From CAZRNB01 sp964601355 (GTDB lineage Bacteria > Planctomycetota > Phycisphaerae > Sedimentisphaerales > Anaerobacaceae): DNA of 34,338 nt. Positions within the stretch are counted from its first letter, which is position 1, and each line of letters opens with the position of its first letter. The stretch is taken from contig CAZRNB010000017.1 of the NCBI GenBank assembly GCA_964601355.1, positions 1 to 34,338 of the forward strand, in the 5' to 3' direction. The notes beneath the pieces were generated by a model. That model made no database searches. It was given only the letters and a program-made list of their open reading frames with translations, and was not told the DNA's origin. The position numbers and the translations under genes are program-made. This document shows positions 24,686 through 32,712 of the stretch, one piece after another.

Positions 24686-24750
24686 CCCCGTTAAAAATCC
24701 CAGGATCATTGTTCCTCTTAATCCCGATCGGGATGGGATTTCTAACGGGG
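24686..24750. repeat. Large inverted repeat after the permease gene
   Basis: 17-bp arms (24686-24702 CCCCGTTAAAAATCCCA, and 24734-24750) pair with one mismatch, and the loop contains a further short palindrome cccgatcggg. There is no T-run, so it may act as an mRNA-end stabiliser rather than a full terminator. Confidence 0.7.
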
Positions 24751-24760
24751 CAGGCTAAAG

Positions 24761-24790
24761 ACTTGTGGTGAGCCTGTCGAATCCAATAGA
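24761..24790. repeat. 30-bp dispersed spacer repeat, copy 2
   Basis: Matches 20069-20098 at 28 of 30 positions in the same orientation. The two copies flank the whole transporter part of the cluster. Confidence 0.75.
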
Positions 24791-24800
24791 AGCTCTTATG

Positions 24801-24937
24801 TGAAACTGTTCTGTAGAAAAGACCCGATGTCATTTCGAGCAGATTTCTCCGCTTCGCCCACGTTTCTGTCTTCGACAGAAGACACGGGGGCTCCGGTCGA
24901 AATGACGGTAAGTCTTTTCTTCTGAGCAATGTGAAAC
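24801..24937. repeat. Palindromic MITE-like element, copy 2
   Basis: Starts tgaaactgttctgtagaaaa and ends with agtcttttcttctgagcaat, with the internal tgtcatttcgagcagatttc and ccggtcgaaatgacg blocks. The centre differs from copy 1 (a gtttctgtcttcgacagaagac hairpin replaces the cccgatgaatcggg one). Confidence 0.75.
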
Positions 24938-24949
24938 AGGAATCCAAAA

Positions 24950-26374
24950 ATGAAAATGATGAAAAAGAAGATAACATTTGGCCTGATTGTGGCAGCCAGA
25001 AATATTTTCAACGCACAACTGGCCAAAGAGGGACGAAAACAATTACTTACGATGCTGGATAAGCTTGGTTTTGAGTATGTGATCCTTCCTGAAAGCGCCA
25101 CGGCCAACGGGGCAGTTGAAACTCTCTGCGACGCTAAACAATGTGCTCACCTATTTAAACAAAACGAGGAGGAGATTGATGGGGTCATTGTAGCACTGCC
25201 TAATTTCGGAGATGAATTGGGTGTCGTTCAAACGCTGGATATAGCAAAAATGGACGTTCCTGTTATGGTTCAGGCCGGCAACGACCGGTTAGATAAGGTG
25301 GACGTCAAGAGCAGAAGGGATGCCTTTTGCGGCAAACTGTCGGTTTGCAATAACCTGTATCAGTATGGCATACCTTTCACGGACACCTCTGAACATACCT
25401 GTGATATAGACAGCAAGTTATTTGAGAATGATTTGGATTATTTTGCACGAATCTGCCGGGTCGTAAAAGGATTAAAGAACGCAAGGGTAGGCGCCATTGG
25501 CGCAAGGCCCGCTGCTTTTCAAACGGTCAGATTCAGTGAGAAGCTGCTGCAGGCCTCAGGGATCACGGTGGTGCCGGTTGATTTATCTGAAATTATCTCC
25601 AGAGCTGACAAACTCGATGGCCAGGCTAAGAAGGTTCAGGAAAGATTGTCTCAGATAAAGGATTATGGTAATGTCCCTGGTTATGTTGATGAAAAAAATA
25701 TTTTAAAGCAGGCCAGGCTTTCTATTGTGATTGATGATTGGATGGATGAGAATGAGCTTGATGCCAGTGCTATTCAGTGCTGGACAAGCATACAGGATAA
25801 TTTTGGCTGCGCTGCCTGCTTATCGATGAGCATGATGGGCGAAAGACTTATGCCGAGCGCCTGTGAAATGGACGTTGCCGGTGCTGTTTCTATGTATGCC
25901 TTGCTGCTCGCTTCTGGGAATATTCCCGGCTTTCTCGACTGGAATAATAATTACGGTAATGAAAAAAATAAATGCGTCTGCACTCACTGCAGCAATTTCC
26001 CGAAGAGCTTTATGGGAAGCGAAGTTGAAATTTCCAATCTCGATATTTTGGGCGAGACTATTGGCCGGGACAAGTGTTTCGGAGCCATAAAAGGCCACGT
26101 CGCCGCTGGGCCGATGACTTTCTTTCGAATTTCAACCGATGACTCTAAAGGCCAAATAAAATGCTACTTGGGTGAAGGGGAGTTCACAGATGACCTCTTT
26201 GAAATGGATGGTGGGATAGCTGTCTGTGAGGTTCCGCATCTTAGAGAATTGTTGGCCTATTTGTGTCAGAACGGCTTCGAGCATCACGTTGCTATGACAC
26301 GTACCCATTGTGCAAAAGTGTTGCGTGAGGCAATATCAAAATACATGAAATGGAGCCTTTACTGCCATGAGTAA
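24950..26374 (+). CDS. L-fucose/L-arabinose isomerase-like sugar isomerase
   Basis: The 474-residue protein resembles the FucI/AraA superfamily. Residues 1-170 form the N-terminal Rossmann-like domain. CEMDVAGAVSMYALLLASG (305-323, E306) and FLDWNNNYG (D330) hold the expected Mn ligands, and NGFEHHVAM (H445/H446) could give the histidine ligand. A KCVCTHCSNFP segment adds cysteines that might bind metal. The enzyme should interconvert an aldose and a ketose. The ATG at 24950 follows CAGGAA at 8-nt spacing. It overlaps the transketolase gene by 8 bp, which ties the two functionally. The sugar is unknown. Confidence 0.82.
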   Translation: MKMMKKKITFGLIVAARNIFNAQLAKEGRKQLLTMLDKLGFEYVILPESATANGAVETLCDAKQCAHLFKQNEEEIDGVIVALPNFGDELGVVQTLDIAKMDVPVMVQAGNDRLDKVDVKSRRDAFCGKLSVCNNLYQYGIPFTDTSEHTCDIDSKLFENDLDYFARICRVVKGLKNARVGAIGARPAAFQTVRFSEKLLQASGITVVPVDLSEIISRADKLDGQAKKVQERLSQIKDYGNVPGYVDEKNILKQARLSIVIDDWMDENELDASAIQCWTSIQDNFGCAACLSMSMMGERLMPSACEMDVAGAVSMYALLLASGNIPGFLDWNNNYGNEKNKCVCTHCSNFPKSFMGSEVEISNLDILGETIGRDKCFGAIKGHVAAGPMTFFRISTDDSKGQIKCYLGEGEFTDDLFEMDGGIAVCEVPHLRELLAYLCQNGFEHHVAMTRTHCAKVLREAISKYMKWSLYCHE

Positions 26375-27194
26375 TAAATTTCAACTGCCGCCCGATGAAA
26401 TTGCAAAGAAGGCGAAAGAGATACGCAAAAAAATTATAAGGATGAATTCACAGGCTGGGCAGGGACACACGGGAGCCGATTTATCTGAGACTGATATCCT
26501 GGCTTCTTTGTTTTTTCGCATCTTAAATATACGGAAAAATAAACTCAATGACCCCAGCCGAGACAGGTTCATACTCAGCAAAGGTCATGGGGTAGGTGGT
26601 TTTTACTGTACTCTCGCCGAAGCGGGTTATATTGACGAGACACTTTTGATGACGTACCTGCAATTTGACTCCGCACTACCCGGCCATCCTGTGCGTCAGA
26701 AAACACCCTGCGTCGAATTGAACACCGGCTCGTTGGGACACGGGCTTTCGGTGGGCGTCGGCTTGGCGCTAAGCGGGAAAATGAGCAAGAGGACTTTCCG
26801 TACATTTGTCCTCACCGGAGATGGCGAGCTTCAGGAAGGCTCCGTATGGGAAGCCGCTATGAGCGCCGCCCATTTCAAGCTTGATAATCTTATCGTCATC
26901 GTCGATCGAAACACCTTACAGTTGGCTGACCGCACGGAAAATATAATGGCTTTAGAGCCTCTGGAGGATAAATGGAAGGCGTTTGGCTTTGACGTCCAGG
27001 TCACAGACGGTAACAATGTGGCGAAGTTTATTGAAACGGTCGAAGGGCTCGATATGCACAATAATCGACCCCACGTGGTTATCGCCCGCACCATCAAAGG
27101 TAAAGGCGTTTCGTTTATCGAGGACCGGGCCGCCTGGCACCACAAAATACCTGCCGGCGACCAGATTGCACAGGCAATAGAGGAGCTGGACTAA
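26367..27194 (+). CDS. Transketolase, N-terminal (TPP-binding) subunit
   Basis: The 275-residue protein corresponds to the N-terminal third of transketolase. It has QAGQGHTGADLSETDILASL (29-48, H34), ILSKGHG (69-75, H74), GSLGHGLSVGVGLAL and the thiamine-diphosphate motif GDGELQEGSVWEAAMSAA (151-168) ending in VDRN (179-182). It needs the partner subunit encoded at 27194. Split transketolases occur in many bacteria and archaea and include specialised forms for sugar catabolism. The ATG overlaps the end of the isomerase gene, and the stop overlaps the next start, indicating translational coupling. Confidence 0.92.
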   Translation: MSNKFQLPPDEIAKKAKEIRKKIIRMNSQAGQGHTGADLSETDILASLFFRILNIRKNKLNDPSRDRFILSKGHGVGGFYCTLAEAGYIDETLLMTYLQFDSALPGHPVRQKTPCVELNTGSLGHGLSVGVGLALSGKMSKRTFRTFVLTGDGELQEGSVWEAAMSAAHFKLDNLIVIVDRNTLQLADRTENIMALEPLEDKWKAFGFDVQVTDGNNVAKFIETVEGLDMHNNRPHVVIARTIKGKGVSFIEDRAAWHHKIPAGDQIAQAIEELD

Positions 27195-28147
27195 TGATGG
27201 AGCAGCAGGGAATAGACCTTAGAGAGGTCATGGTTCAATGCTTTATCCGAGCGGTTCAGGAGAACATTAACCTGGTGGTCCTGGTAAGCGACTCTACCAG
27301 CACCGCGAAAATTGCTCCCTTCCAGGAAAAATATCCCGACCGGCTTATTAATGTTGGGATTGCAGAACAGAATCTTGTTGGAGTGGCTGCGGGCTTATCT
27401 CTGGGCGGATACGTAGCTGTCACCGCTAATGCAGCCTGTTTCCTGACAGCCCGGGCTAATGAGCAGGTCAAGAATGACGTATGTTATTCGAACACGAATG
27501 TAAAACTTGTGGGCTTACATGCCGGCGTTTCTTATGGCCCGCTGGCAAGCACTCATCATGCTATCGATGACATTTCCATTATGAGGGGCCTTGGCAATAT
27601 TATCATTTTAGCCCCTTGTGATCCGGTTGAAACGGAAAAGATATTCGGCTTTGCGCTGGAGCACGTGGGGCCGGTTTATATAAGAATGGATAGTGCGAAG
27701 TTTCCTGTTCTTCACAGCACAGACTATAAATTTGAGCCTGGCAAGGTAGATGTTCTTATTTCAGGGAGTGACGTAAGCATTTTTGCTATGGGCTCGGTTG
27801 TTCACGAAGCTTACGCCGCTGCACAAATCCTAAAGGCCGATTCCATAAACGCAGAGATCATCAATATTTCCTCTATAAGGCCGGTGGACAAGAAAGGAAT
27901 CATCGATTCAATTCAAAAAACAAAAAACGTTATTACTGTAGAAGAACATTCTCTGCATGGCGGTTTGGGAAGCCTGGTCTGCGAAATTATTGCCGAAGAG
28001 GGACTTGACGTTAAGGTTGTTCGTCTGGGCATTACGCAAGGCCAATTCGCAAAAGCCGGCCCACGAGAGCAGATCAGGGTTTTTTATAAAATTGACAAAA
28101 ACGGAATTTTGGAAAACGTTAGAAAGCTGTTACGAAGTGAACATTGA
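27194..28147 (+). CDS. Transketolase, C-terminal subunit
   Basis: The 317-residue protein holds the pyrimidine-binding and C-terminal domains: VLVSDSTSTAK, INVGIAEQNLVGVAAGLSL (with the catalytic glutamate E58), HAGVSYGPLASTHHAIDDIS, and ITVEEHSLHGGLGSLVCE. Its start overlaps the stop of the N-terminal subunit by one base (TAATG), the usual arrangement for subunits made in equal amounts. With the isomerase and the FGGY kinase it fits a route in which a ketose phosphate donates or receives a two-carbon unit. Confidence 0.92.
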   Translation: MMEQQGIDLREVMVQCFIRAVQENINLVVLVSDSTSTAKIAPFQEKYPDRLINVGIAEQNLVGVAAGLSLGGYVAVTANAACFLTARANEQVKNDVCYSNTNVKLVGLHAGVSYGPLASTHHAIDDISIMRGLGNIIILAPCDPVETEKIFGFALEHVGPVYIRMDSAKFPVLHSTDYKFEPGKVDVLISGSDVSIFAMGSVVHEAYAAAQILKADSINAEIINISSIRPVDKKGIIDSIQKTKNVITVEEHSLHGGLGSLVCEIIAEEGLDVKVVRLGITQGQFAKAGPREQIRVFYKIDKNGILENVRKLLRSEH

Positions 28148-28160
28148 CTAAAGTGAACTA

Positions 28161-28232
28161 AAGTGCCTAAAGTGAGCTAAAGTTTGAAGTTATAATTTTA
28201 GGCACTTTAGTCACTCCACACTTTAGGCACTT
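28161..28232. repeat. Inverted repeat of 'aaagtgcctaaagtg' words before the kinase gene
   Basis: AAGTGCCTAAAGTG (28161-28174) and CACTTTAGGCACTT (28219-28232) are perfect 14-bp arms, and another word taggcactttag lies between (28199-28210). It fills most of the 100-bp gap between the transketolase and kinase genes and could act as an attenuator. It belongs to the word-repeat class seen elsewhere. Confidence 0.8.
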
Positions 28233-28247
28233 ATCATAAGGTTCAAT

Positions 28248-29765
28248 ATGGCTGAAGACTACATCTTGGCTATCGACCAGGGTACCAGTGGAACAAAAGC
28301 GATTATTTTTGATTCCAATGGCCATATTATTTCAAAAGCAACCAAAGAGCTAAAGTCACACTTTCCACGAGCCAACTTTGTAGAGCAGGACCCAATTGAA
28401 ATCTATACCAGTGTGCTGGACTCTGTAAAGCTATGCTTAAGATCCGTGCCCCGTGACCTGTTGCCCGTGACTCGAGCGACGGGTCACGTGCGACGAGCGA
28501 CGATCGAGGCCTGCGGCATTTCAAACCAGCGGGAAACTTTTCTTCTCTGGGATAAGCAGGGAAATCCTCTTTGCAGAGCGATTGTCTGGCAGTGTAAAAG
28601 ATCGGTAGAAATCTGCAGCCGTCTGAAAAACTCAGAGCTTGAGAACGAAGTCAAGAGCCGGACCGGCCTGATTATCGATCCATACTTTTCCGGAACCAAA
28701 CTGCTCTGGCTTTACGAGAACGACCCCCTGGTAAAAAATGCGATTGATGCCGGGGATGCGTATTTTGGTACCGTCGATACCTGGCTGTTATTTAAGCTTA
28801 CCCAGGGACAAAGTTATTTTACCGATTACACAAACGCTTCCAGGACGCTTCTGTTCAATATTAACGATTTGAAATGGGATGATTATCTTCTGGATAAATT
28901 CAATCTAAAAAAACTCAACCTGCCGCAGCCCCTGCCTTCCTCTCATCTCTATGGTCGGTCCGATTTTGAAGGATTATTCCCTGATAAGATAAACATTTCA
29001 GCTATGATAGGCGATTCACATGCTGCTGCCTTTGGAGAAGGCTGTTTTTCTCCCGGTATGGCTAAAGCAACAATGGGCACAGGCTCATCCATCCTGCTTA
29101 ATACTGGTTCAAAAGTAACTAAATCAGAAAAAGGAATGGTCGCGACTATTTGCTGGAGCACATCTGATAGAGTTGATTACGCACTGGAGGGCATAATAGT
29201 CACTTGTGGAGCTACAATTAATTGGTTGCGCGACAGGCTGGGGCTATTTGCGGACAGTCGCCAGACCCAGGAGATGGCCCTTTCTGTTGAGGACAATAAT
29301 GGCGTGTATCTGATCCCTGCCTTCAGCGGCCTTGGCGCTCCCTATTGGAAAATGGACCTCAAGGCTGCGATTCTGGGCTTGACCTTTGGCTGCAATAAAA
29401 ACCATATCGTCCGCGCTGCCCTGGAATCAATTGCATATCAAGTAAAAGACGTCATTACTGCTATGGAGCAGGATAGCGATATCAAATTAAAGGAGCTCAA
29501 GGTTGACGGCGGTATAACAGCTAATCATTTTGTCATGCAGCTCCTGGCTGACCTGCTGAAGACAAACGTCGTTAACATCGGCATTGAAGATGTTTCTGCT
29601 CTCGGTGCGGCCTATCTGGCCGGTCTTGGCGAGGACATCTTCCATGATATTGACCAATTGAAGAATATCAGTGTCAGCAAAAACCAGTTTTCTCCGAGGT
29701 CTGATACCGAAGAAGCTGATGCCTCTTATGAAGGCTGGAAAAAAGCGGTGCAGCAGCTTTTATGA
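28248..29765 (+). CDS. FGGY-family carbohydrate kinase, glycerol-kinase-like
   Basis: The 505-residue protein opens with the phosphate loop ILAIDQGTSGTKAIIFD and shows SNQRETFLLWD, VWQCKRS, DPYFSGTKL, GDSHAAAFGEGC, MGTGSSILLNTG and the C-terminal signature LKVDGGITANHFVMQLLADL. Residues matching the glycerol-binding set of GlpK are kept (R95, E96, W114, Y146, D256), but the usual GDQQ is GDSH. It should phosphorylate a small ketose or polyol with ATP. Residues about 66-84 form an extra segment encoded by a gtgacc/ggtcac word repeat (28449-28500), about 13 residues longer than usual here. It is the last gene of the sugar cluster. Confidence 0.88.
   Translation: MAEDYILAIDQGTSGTKAIIFDSNGHIISKATKELKSHFPRANFVEQDPIEIYTSVLDSVKLCLRSVPRDLLPVTRATGHVRRATIEACGISNQRETFLLWDKQGNPLCRAIVWQCKRSVEICSRLKNSELENEVKSRTGLIIDPYFSGTKLLWLYENDPLVKNAIDAGDAYFGTVDTWLLFKLTQGQSYFTDYTNASRTLLFNINDLKWDDYLLDKFNLKKLNLPQPLPSSHLYGRSDFEGLFPDKINISAMIGDSHAAAFGEGCFSPGMAKATMGTGSSILLNTGSKVTKSEKGMVATICWSTSDRVDYALEGIIVTCGATINWLRDRLGLFADSRQTQEMALSVEDNNGVYLIPAFSGLGAPYWKMDLKAAILGLTFGCNKNHIVRAALESIAYQVKDVITAMEQDSDIKLKELKVDGGITANHFVMQLLADLLKTNVVNIGIEDVSALGAAYLAGLGEDIFHDIDQLKNISVSKNQFSPRSDTEEADASYEGWKKAVQQLL
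28449..28500. repeat. Word-like inverted repeat inside the FGGY kinase gene
   Basis: The words cccgtgac (twice) face gggtcacg, and gcgacg(a) words follow. It encodes PRDLLPVTRATGHVRRA, between the helix after EIYTSVLDSV and the conserved GISNQRET strand, where relatives have a short loop. Confidence 0.65.
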
Positions 29766-29862
29766 TAACGTTGTACATAAACCAGGGTCAGATCATTCTA
29801 TCTTCATATCAGTTATTTTTGCTTATTGTAATTTTAGCCTGGCTGGAGTAGACTTTGCACAA

Positions 29863-30762
29863 ATGACACATAGAACTGGTAATAGAAAAGCAATGGGAGT
29901 TAAATACAAATACAGCACAACTCAATTGTTTAATTTTGCACAAGATTCCTATTTTGAGCGGACATCTCGGCCAATTTATGCTCTTGTTTTTTTGCTTCCG
30001 TTTATTGTTTTCTATGAAATTGGAACGATCCTGATCAACACAGATGTGCTCAATCAGACTCAGGACCGGGTTGTGGCGTTTATTTGGCTTCAGAGTTTTC
30101 TTGATGGATATCTGGGACTTGGAAGCAGATTTGCCTGGGTCGCACCTCCTTTGACTGTAGTGATTGTTCTGTTGGCACTGCAATTGACGTCAGGAAAACG
30201 ATGGTACTTTGTTCCGGCTGATATTGGGCCGATGGCAATCGAGAGCATTTTGCTTGGTGTACCGCTGATTGTTTTGAGTATGATATTAAGCGGACCGGCT
30301 GAACCTAAAAGCAACGTCTGTTCTTCTTTCCTTATTAGTGAAGGACTGCGTTCGGCCACCTCGCAGATCAGGGGCAGTGGTGCAATAAATCAGTCTCTGC
30401 TGGCCAATCTTGTTACCGGAATAGGAGCTGGGATTTATGAAGAGCTTATTTTCAGGCTGATTTTGATATGTATTTTGATGATGTTGTTTCAGGATTTATT
30501 GCGATTTGAACATAATAATTCAATCGTACTATCGATTCTTATTTCAGCAGCGCTATTCAGCGCTCATCATCATATAGTTTTTGTCAATGGACAGTTTGCA
30601 CTAATAGCTCCGTTTGACTGGACTGTGTTTGGCTTTCGGACAATAGCGGGCGTTTATTTCGCAGTTCTTTTTGCAATTCGTGGTTTTGGAATTACGGCAG
30701 GAGCACACGCCTTTTATGACATTATTGCAACTATTCTAAATGTTGTTTTCTTCCATCAATAA
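29863..30762 (+). CDS. CPBP-family (CAAX protease-like) membrane protein
   Basis: From the ATG at 29863 the protein has 299 residues and about seven to eight hydrophobic segments. The three CPBP/ABI motifs are present: EELIFR (after GAGIY), ALFSAHHH, and AGAHAFYD near the C-terminus. These residues form the glutamate/histidine metal site of intramembrane proteases related to Rce1. The substrate is unknown, and bacterial members process or protect against peptides. Further in-frame ATGs at 29893 and upstream (29671, inside the kinase gene) are possible; the latter is unlikely because the extra residues are kinase DNA read in another frame. Confidence 0.8.
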   Translation: MTHRTGNRKAMGVKYKYSTTQLFNFAQDSYFERTSRPIYALVFLLPFIVFYEIGTILINTDVLNQTQDRVVAFIWLQSFLDGYLGLGSRFAWVAPPLTVVIVLLALQLTSGKRWYFVPADIGPMAIESILLGVPLIVLSMILSGPAEPKSNVCSSFLISEGLRSATSQIRGSGAINQSLLANLVTGIGAGIYEELIFRLILICILMMLFQDLLRFEHNNSIVLSILISAALFSAHHHIVFVNGQFALIAPFDWTVFGFRTIAGVYFAVLFAIRGFGITAGAHAFYDIIATILNVVFFHQ

Positions 30763-30895
30763 AAGGTAAGTTCTTTACTTGTTTTTTAATTTTTTTCAAA
30801 AAACTTTTCTCACTGTTAGTCTTTTAGATTGCGGAGCTTGCAAAACATCCGTCCCATAAGTGCGATGTAAGCCATTTTCAGTACTGATATTGCAC

Positions 30896-30924
30896 TTGAA
30901 TGAGCGGAACTTTTTTGATATAAT
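30896..30924 (+). promoter_or_regulatory. Sigma70-type promoter for the DUF2617 gene
   Basis: TTGAAT (30896-30901) and perfect TATAAT (30919-30924) are 17 nt apart, 36 nt before the ATG. The rest of the 30763-30960 spacer shows only an A/T-rich run after the protease stop. Confidence 0.65.
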
Positions 30925-30960
30925 AATCCTGAAATCAAGGTTAAAATTTTTGGGATTTAT

Positions 30961-31506
30961 ATGGAATCACCTCAAGTAAATATAGCTGTTGATCAATTAA
31001 CATTTAGCCTTTTTCAGAGGCCTTTACATCCGGAGCTTTTTCAGATATACACCAGCCGGCAATTAAGGACGGACAAATATGAGGCTCTTATCTGGATTAC
31101 GGGCTGTACTCACGTTGTAAGTGTTTTTGCCGGTGATATGTGTCTAAGCGAGGTAGTTAGCACACCGGGCCAGATGCTGCCGCATCGTGGATTAATCGAG
31201 CGGTTTCAATTTCGGGGACCACGAACTCATAAATGTACTCTGAGCCGGGGCGTAAGTTATATGACAGATTTTCAGGTCGAAAAAATGAGTCCCAATTTAT
31301 ATCGTCAGAGCTATATTGACCTTGAGCGGTTTGCTCGGAATAGGGGCTTATTTGTTAAATTTCCGGAATTGGAAATGGGTGGTTTACAGCCGTTTAGCTA
31401 CATTGATTTCGAGGCCAGACGCAATGAACTGCACATTCATACGTTCTCTGCTTATCCTGATCAGGTAACAATGATTAAGACACAATCATTGTTCGACTTT
31501 CAGTAA
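30961..31506 (+). CDS. DUF2617 family protein
   Basis: The 181-residue soluble protein begins MESPQVNIAVDQLTFSLFQR and contains RPLHPELFQIY, a mid-region TEV-like (SEVVSTPGQ), SYMTDFQVEKMSP, and the C-terminal LHIHTFSAYPDQVTMIKTQSLF. This pattern, with HPELF near the start and T.P/AYPD...TQSLF at the end, matches DUF2617, whose function is unknown. It has its own promoter and no signal peptide or membrane segment. It may be a single-gene unit. There is no context clue to its role. Confidence 0.65.
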   Translation: MESPQVNIAVDQLTFSLFQRPLHPELFQIYTSRQLRTDKYEALIWITGCTHVVSVFAGDMCLSEVVSTPGQMLPHRGLIERFQFRGPRTHKCTLSRGVSYMTDFQVEKMSPNLYRQSYIDLERFARNRGLFVKFPELEMGGLQPFSYIDFEARRNELHIHTFSAYPDQVTMIKTQSLFDFQ

Positions 31507-31542
31507 TATCAATGGCGTAAGTCATACTGCGTAAAGACATTC

Positions 31543-32535
31543 CTATTGACCGGCACGCAATTGTACGTTCTGCTTAAGAACATCTAACTTTTCATGGATT
31601 TCTTCAGCCATTTTACTGTTTGGGAAGTTGCTGACAATTTGTTGGCCGATGTCCAACGAATCGGCCCATCGTTTTTCGGTGATGGCGATAGAAAACTGAA
31701 CACCGAGGTTGTGCAGCTTGGTTCTGAAAACATCTTTTGCTGCTTCCTGCAGGGCCCGGGCCTCATTAGGTGTCAGGTACATGTCCAACTCTTTGAGAAT
31801 AGCCAGGCTGCGATCGGTTTCCTGATTTTTCACTGCATCATCCCATGCAGCAAGCAATATTTTTTTGCGGCCTTCCTTGCAGTCGCTTAGTTTCTGACGC
31901 ATTGCCTTTGCCTTCTCGAAATCGGGATACGATTTGATCAATCTTTCAATTTGGGCACTTGCCTTGGCCCATTGCCAATCTTCAAGCAGCTTTTCGATAT
32001 GTGTTGTTACCTGACTTATCCGTTCCTGGTCGGTAGCATTACGATATTTGTCGGCCTGGGTTCGTAGCTGCTCTGACAGATCCTTATATTCCGGACGATG
32101 GGCAATTTCGTCGATTATTTCGTATGCAGCGTCAAAGTCATGCTGCTGCAGCTTGTCGAAGACGGCTTCACGCAGAGACCGCTTTTCTTCGTCACGAAAT
32201 GCGATGGCTTTTGCTCTTTCGCTGAGCCGGGTGCTGTAATTGATTTGCGCCAGTCCTGAGTGAATTTTTTCCAGAGCTCCGGTGACTTCTTCGAGCTTGG
32301 AGCTATTGTCCTTTAGTGCATCGACTATTTTAAAAAGTCTGGAAAGCATTACCAGAAGCGCACTTAACAACACCAGTGCCCCCAGCAGCCATACCAGGTT
32401 CTGCAGCACATTGGTTTCGGATGCCATGAAGATGTTAGTGAACATTGCAAGAAATATTACGATTGCTAAAACAACGCAGATAATAACGATGTGCCATTTG
32501 AATCGAGTGAGAAAGCTGTCATTTTGCAGGTCCAT
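31543..32535 (-). CDS. Unrecognised membrane protein with a long helical cytoplasmic or outer domain
   Basis: I do not recognise the family. The 330-residue protein has two N-terminal membrane segments (about 14-36 and 45-66). They are followed by a mostly helical, charged region with coiled-coil character (about 67-130, KIVDALKDNSSKLEEVTGAL) and TPR-like helical pairs toward the end (ADSLDIGQQIVSNFPNSKMAEEI). AAAGAGGT lies about 6 nt before the ATG at 32535. It has a perfect promoter on the minus strand. The TPR-like end suggests a protein-interaction scaffold. Confidence 0.75.
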   Translation of the reverse strand: MDLQNDSFLTRFKWHIVIICVVLAIVIFLAMFTNIFMASETNVLQNLVWLLGALVLLSALLVMLSRLFKIVDALKDNSSKLEEVTGALEKIHSGLAQINYSTRLSERAKAIAFRDEEKRSLREAVFDKLQQHDFDAAYEIIDEIAHRPEYKDLSEQLRTQADKYRNATDQERISQVTTHIEKLLEDWQWAKASAQIERLIKSYPDFEKAKAMRQKLSDCKEGRKKILLAAWDDAVKNQETDRSLAILKELDMYLTPNEARALQEAAKDVFRTKLHNLGVQFSIAITEKRWADSLDIGQQIVSNFPNSKMAEEIHEKLDVLKQNVQLRAGQ

Positions 32536-32584
32536 AAATCACCTCTTTATCGAGACGGGCTTCCGTGCAGCTTATTTGTTTACC

Positions 32585-32614
32585 ATTATAATATTGCTCA
32601 GGTGTACGTGTCAA
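32585..32614 (-). promoter_or_regulatory. Consensus promoter for the 31543-32535 gene
   Basis: On the minus strand TTGACA (32614-32609) and TATAAT (32590-32585) are perfect and 18 nt apart, 50 nt before the ATG. Confidence 0.75.
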
Positions 32615-32652
32615 TAATTTAAGTGATTAGTTCATTTTGATAGAAATTTTTA

Positions 32653-32680
32653 TTGCATTTTACCGCGATATTGTTAGAAT
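32653..32680 (+). promoter_or_regulatory. Probable promoter for rpmE
   Basis: TTGCAT (32653-32658), 16 nt, TAGAAT (32675-32680). It is divergent from the promoter at 32585-32614, 38 bp away. Confidence 0.5.
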
Positions 32681-32712
32681 TCAGGCGTAAAATATTTCGG
32701 AGAATAGTAGTT

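Noticed and set aside
26367..28147. Sulfoquinovose (sulfo-transketolase) pathway
   Set aside because: Split transketolase and an isomerase fit, but no sulfolactaldehyde-handling gene is present and a glycerol-kinase-like FGGY kinase is not part of that route.
26367..28147. Housekeeping pentose-phosphate transketolase
   Set aside because: The split form is embedded by overlaps in a transporter-isomerase-kinase cluster, so a dedicated catabolic role is more likely, though not proven.
30763..30800. Terminator after the CPBP gene
   Set aside because: The GTAAG/TTTAC stem is only five pairs with a G-U; the T-run alone is not enough.
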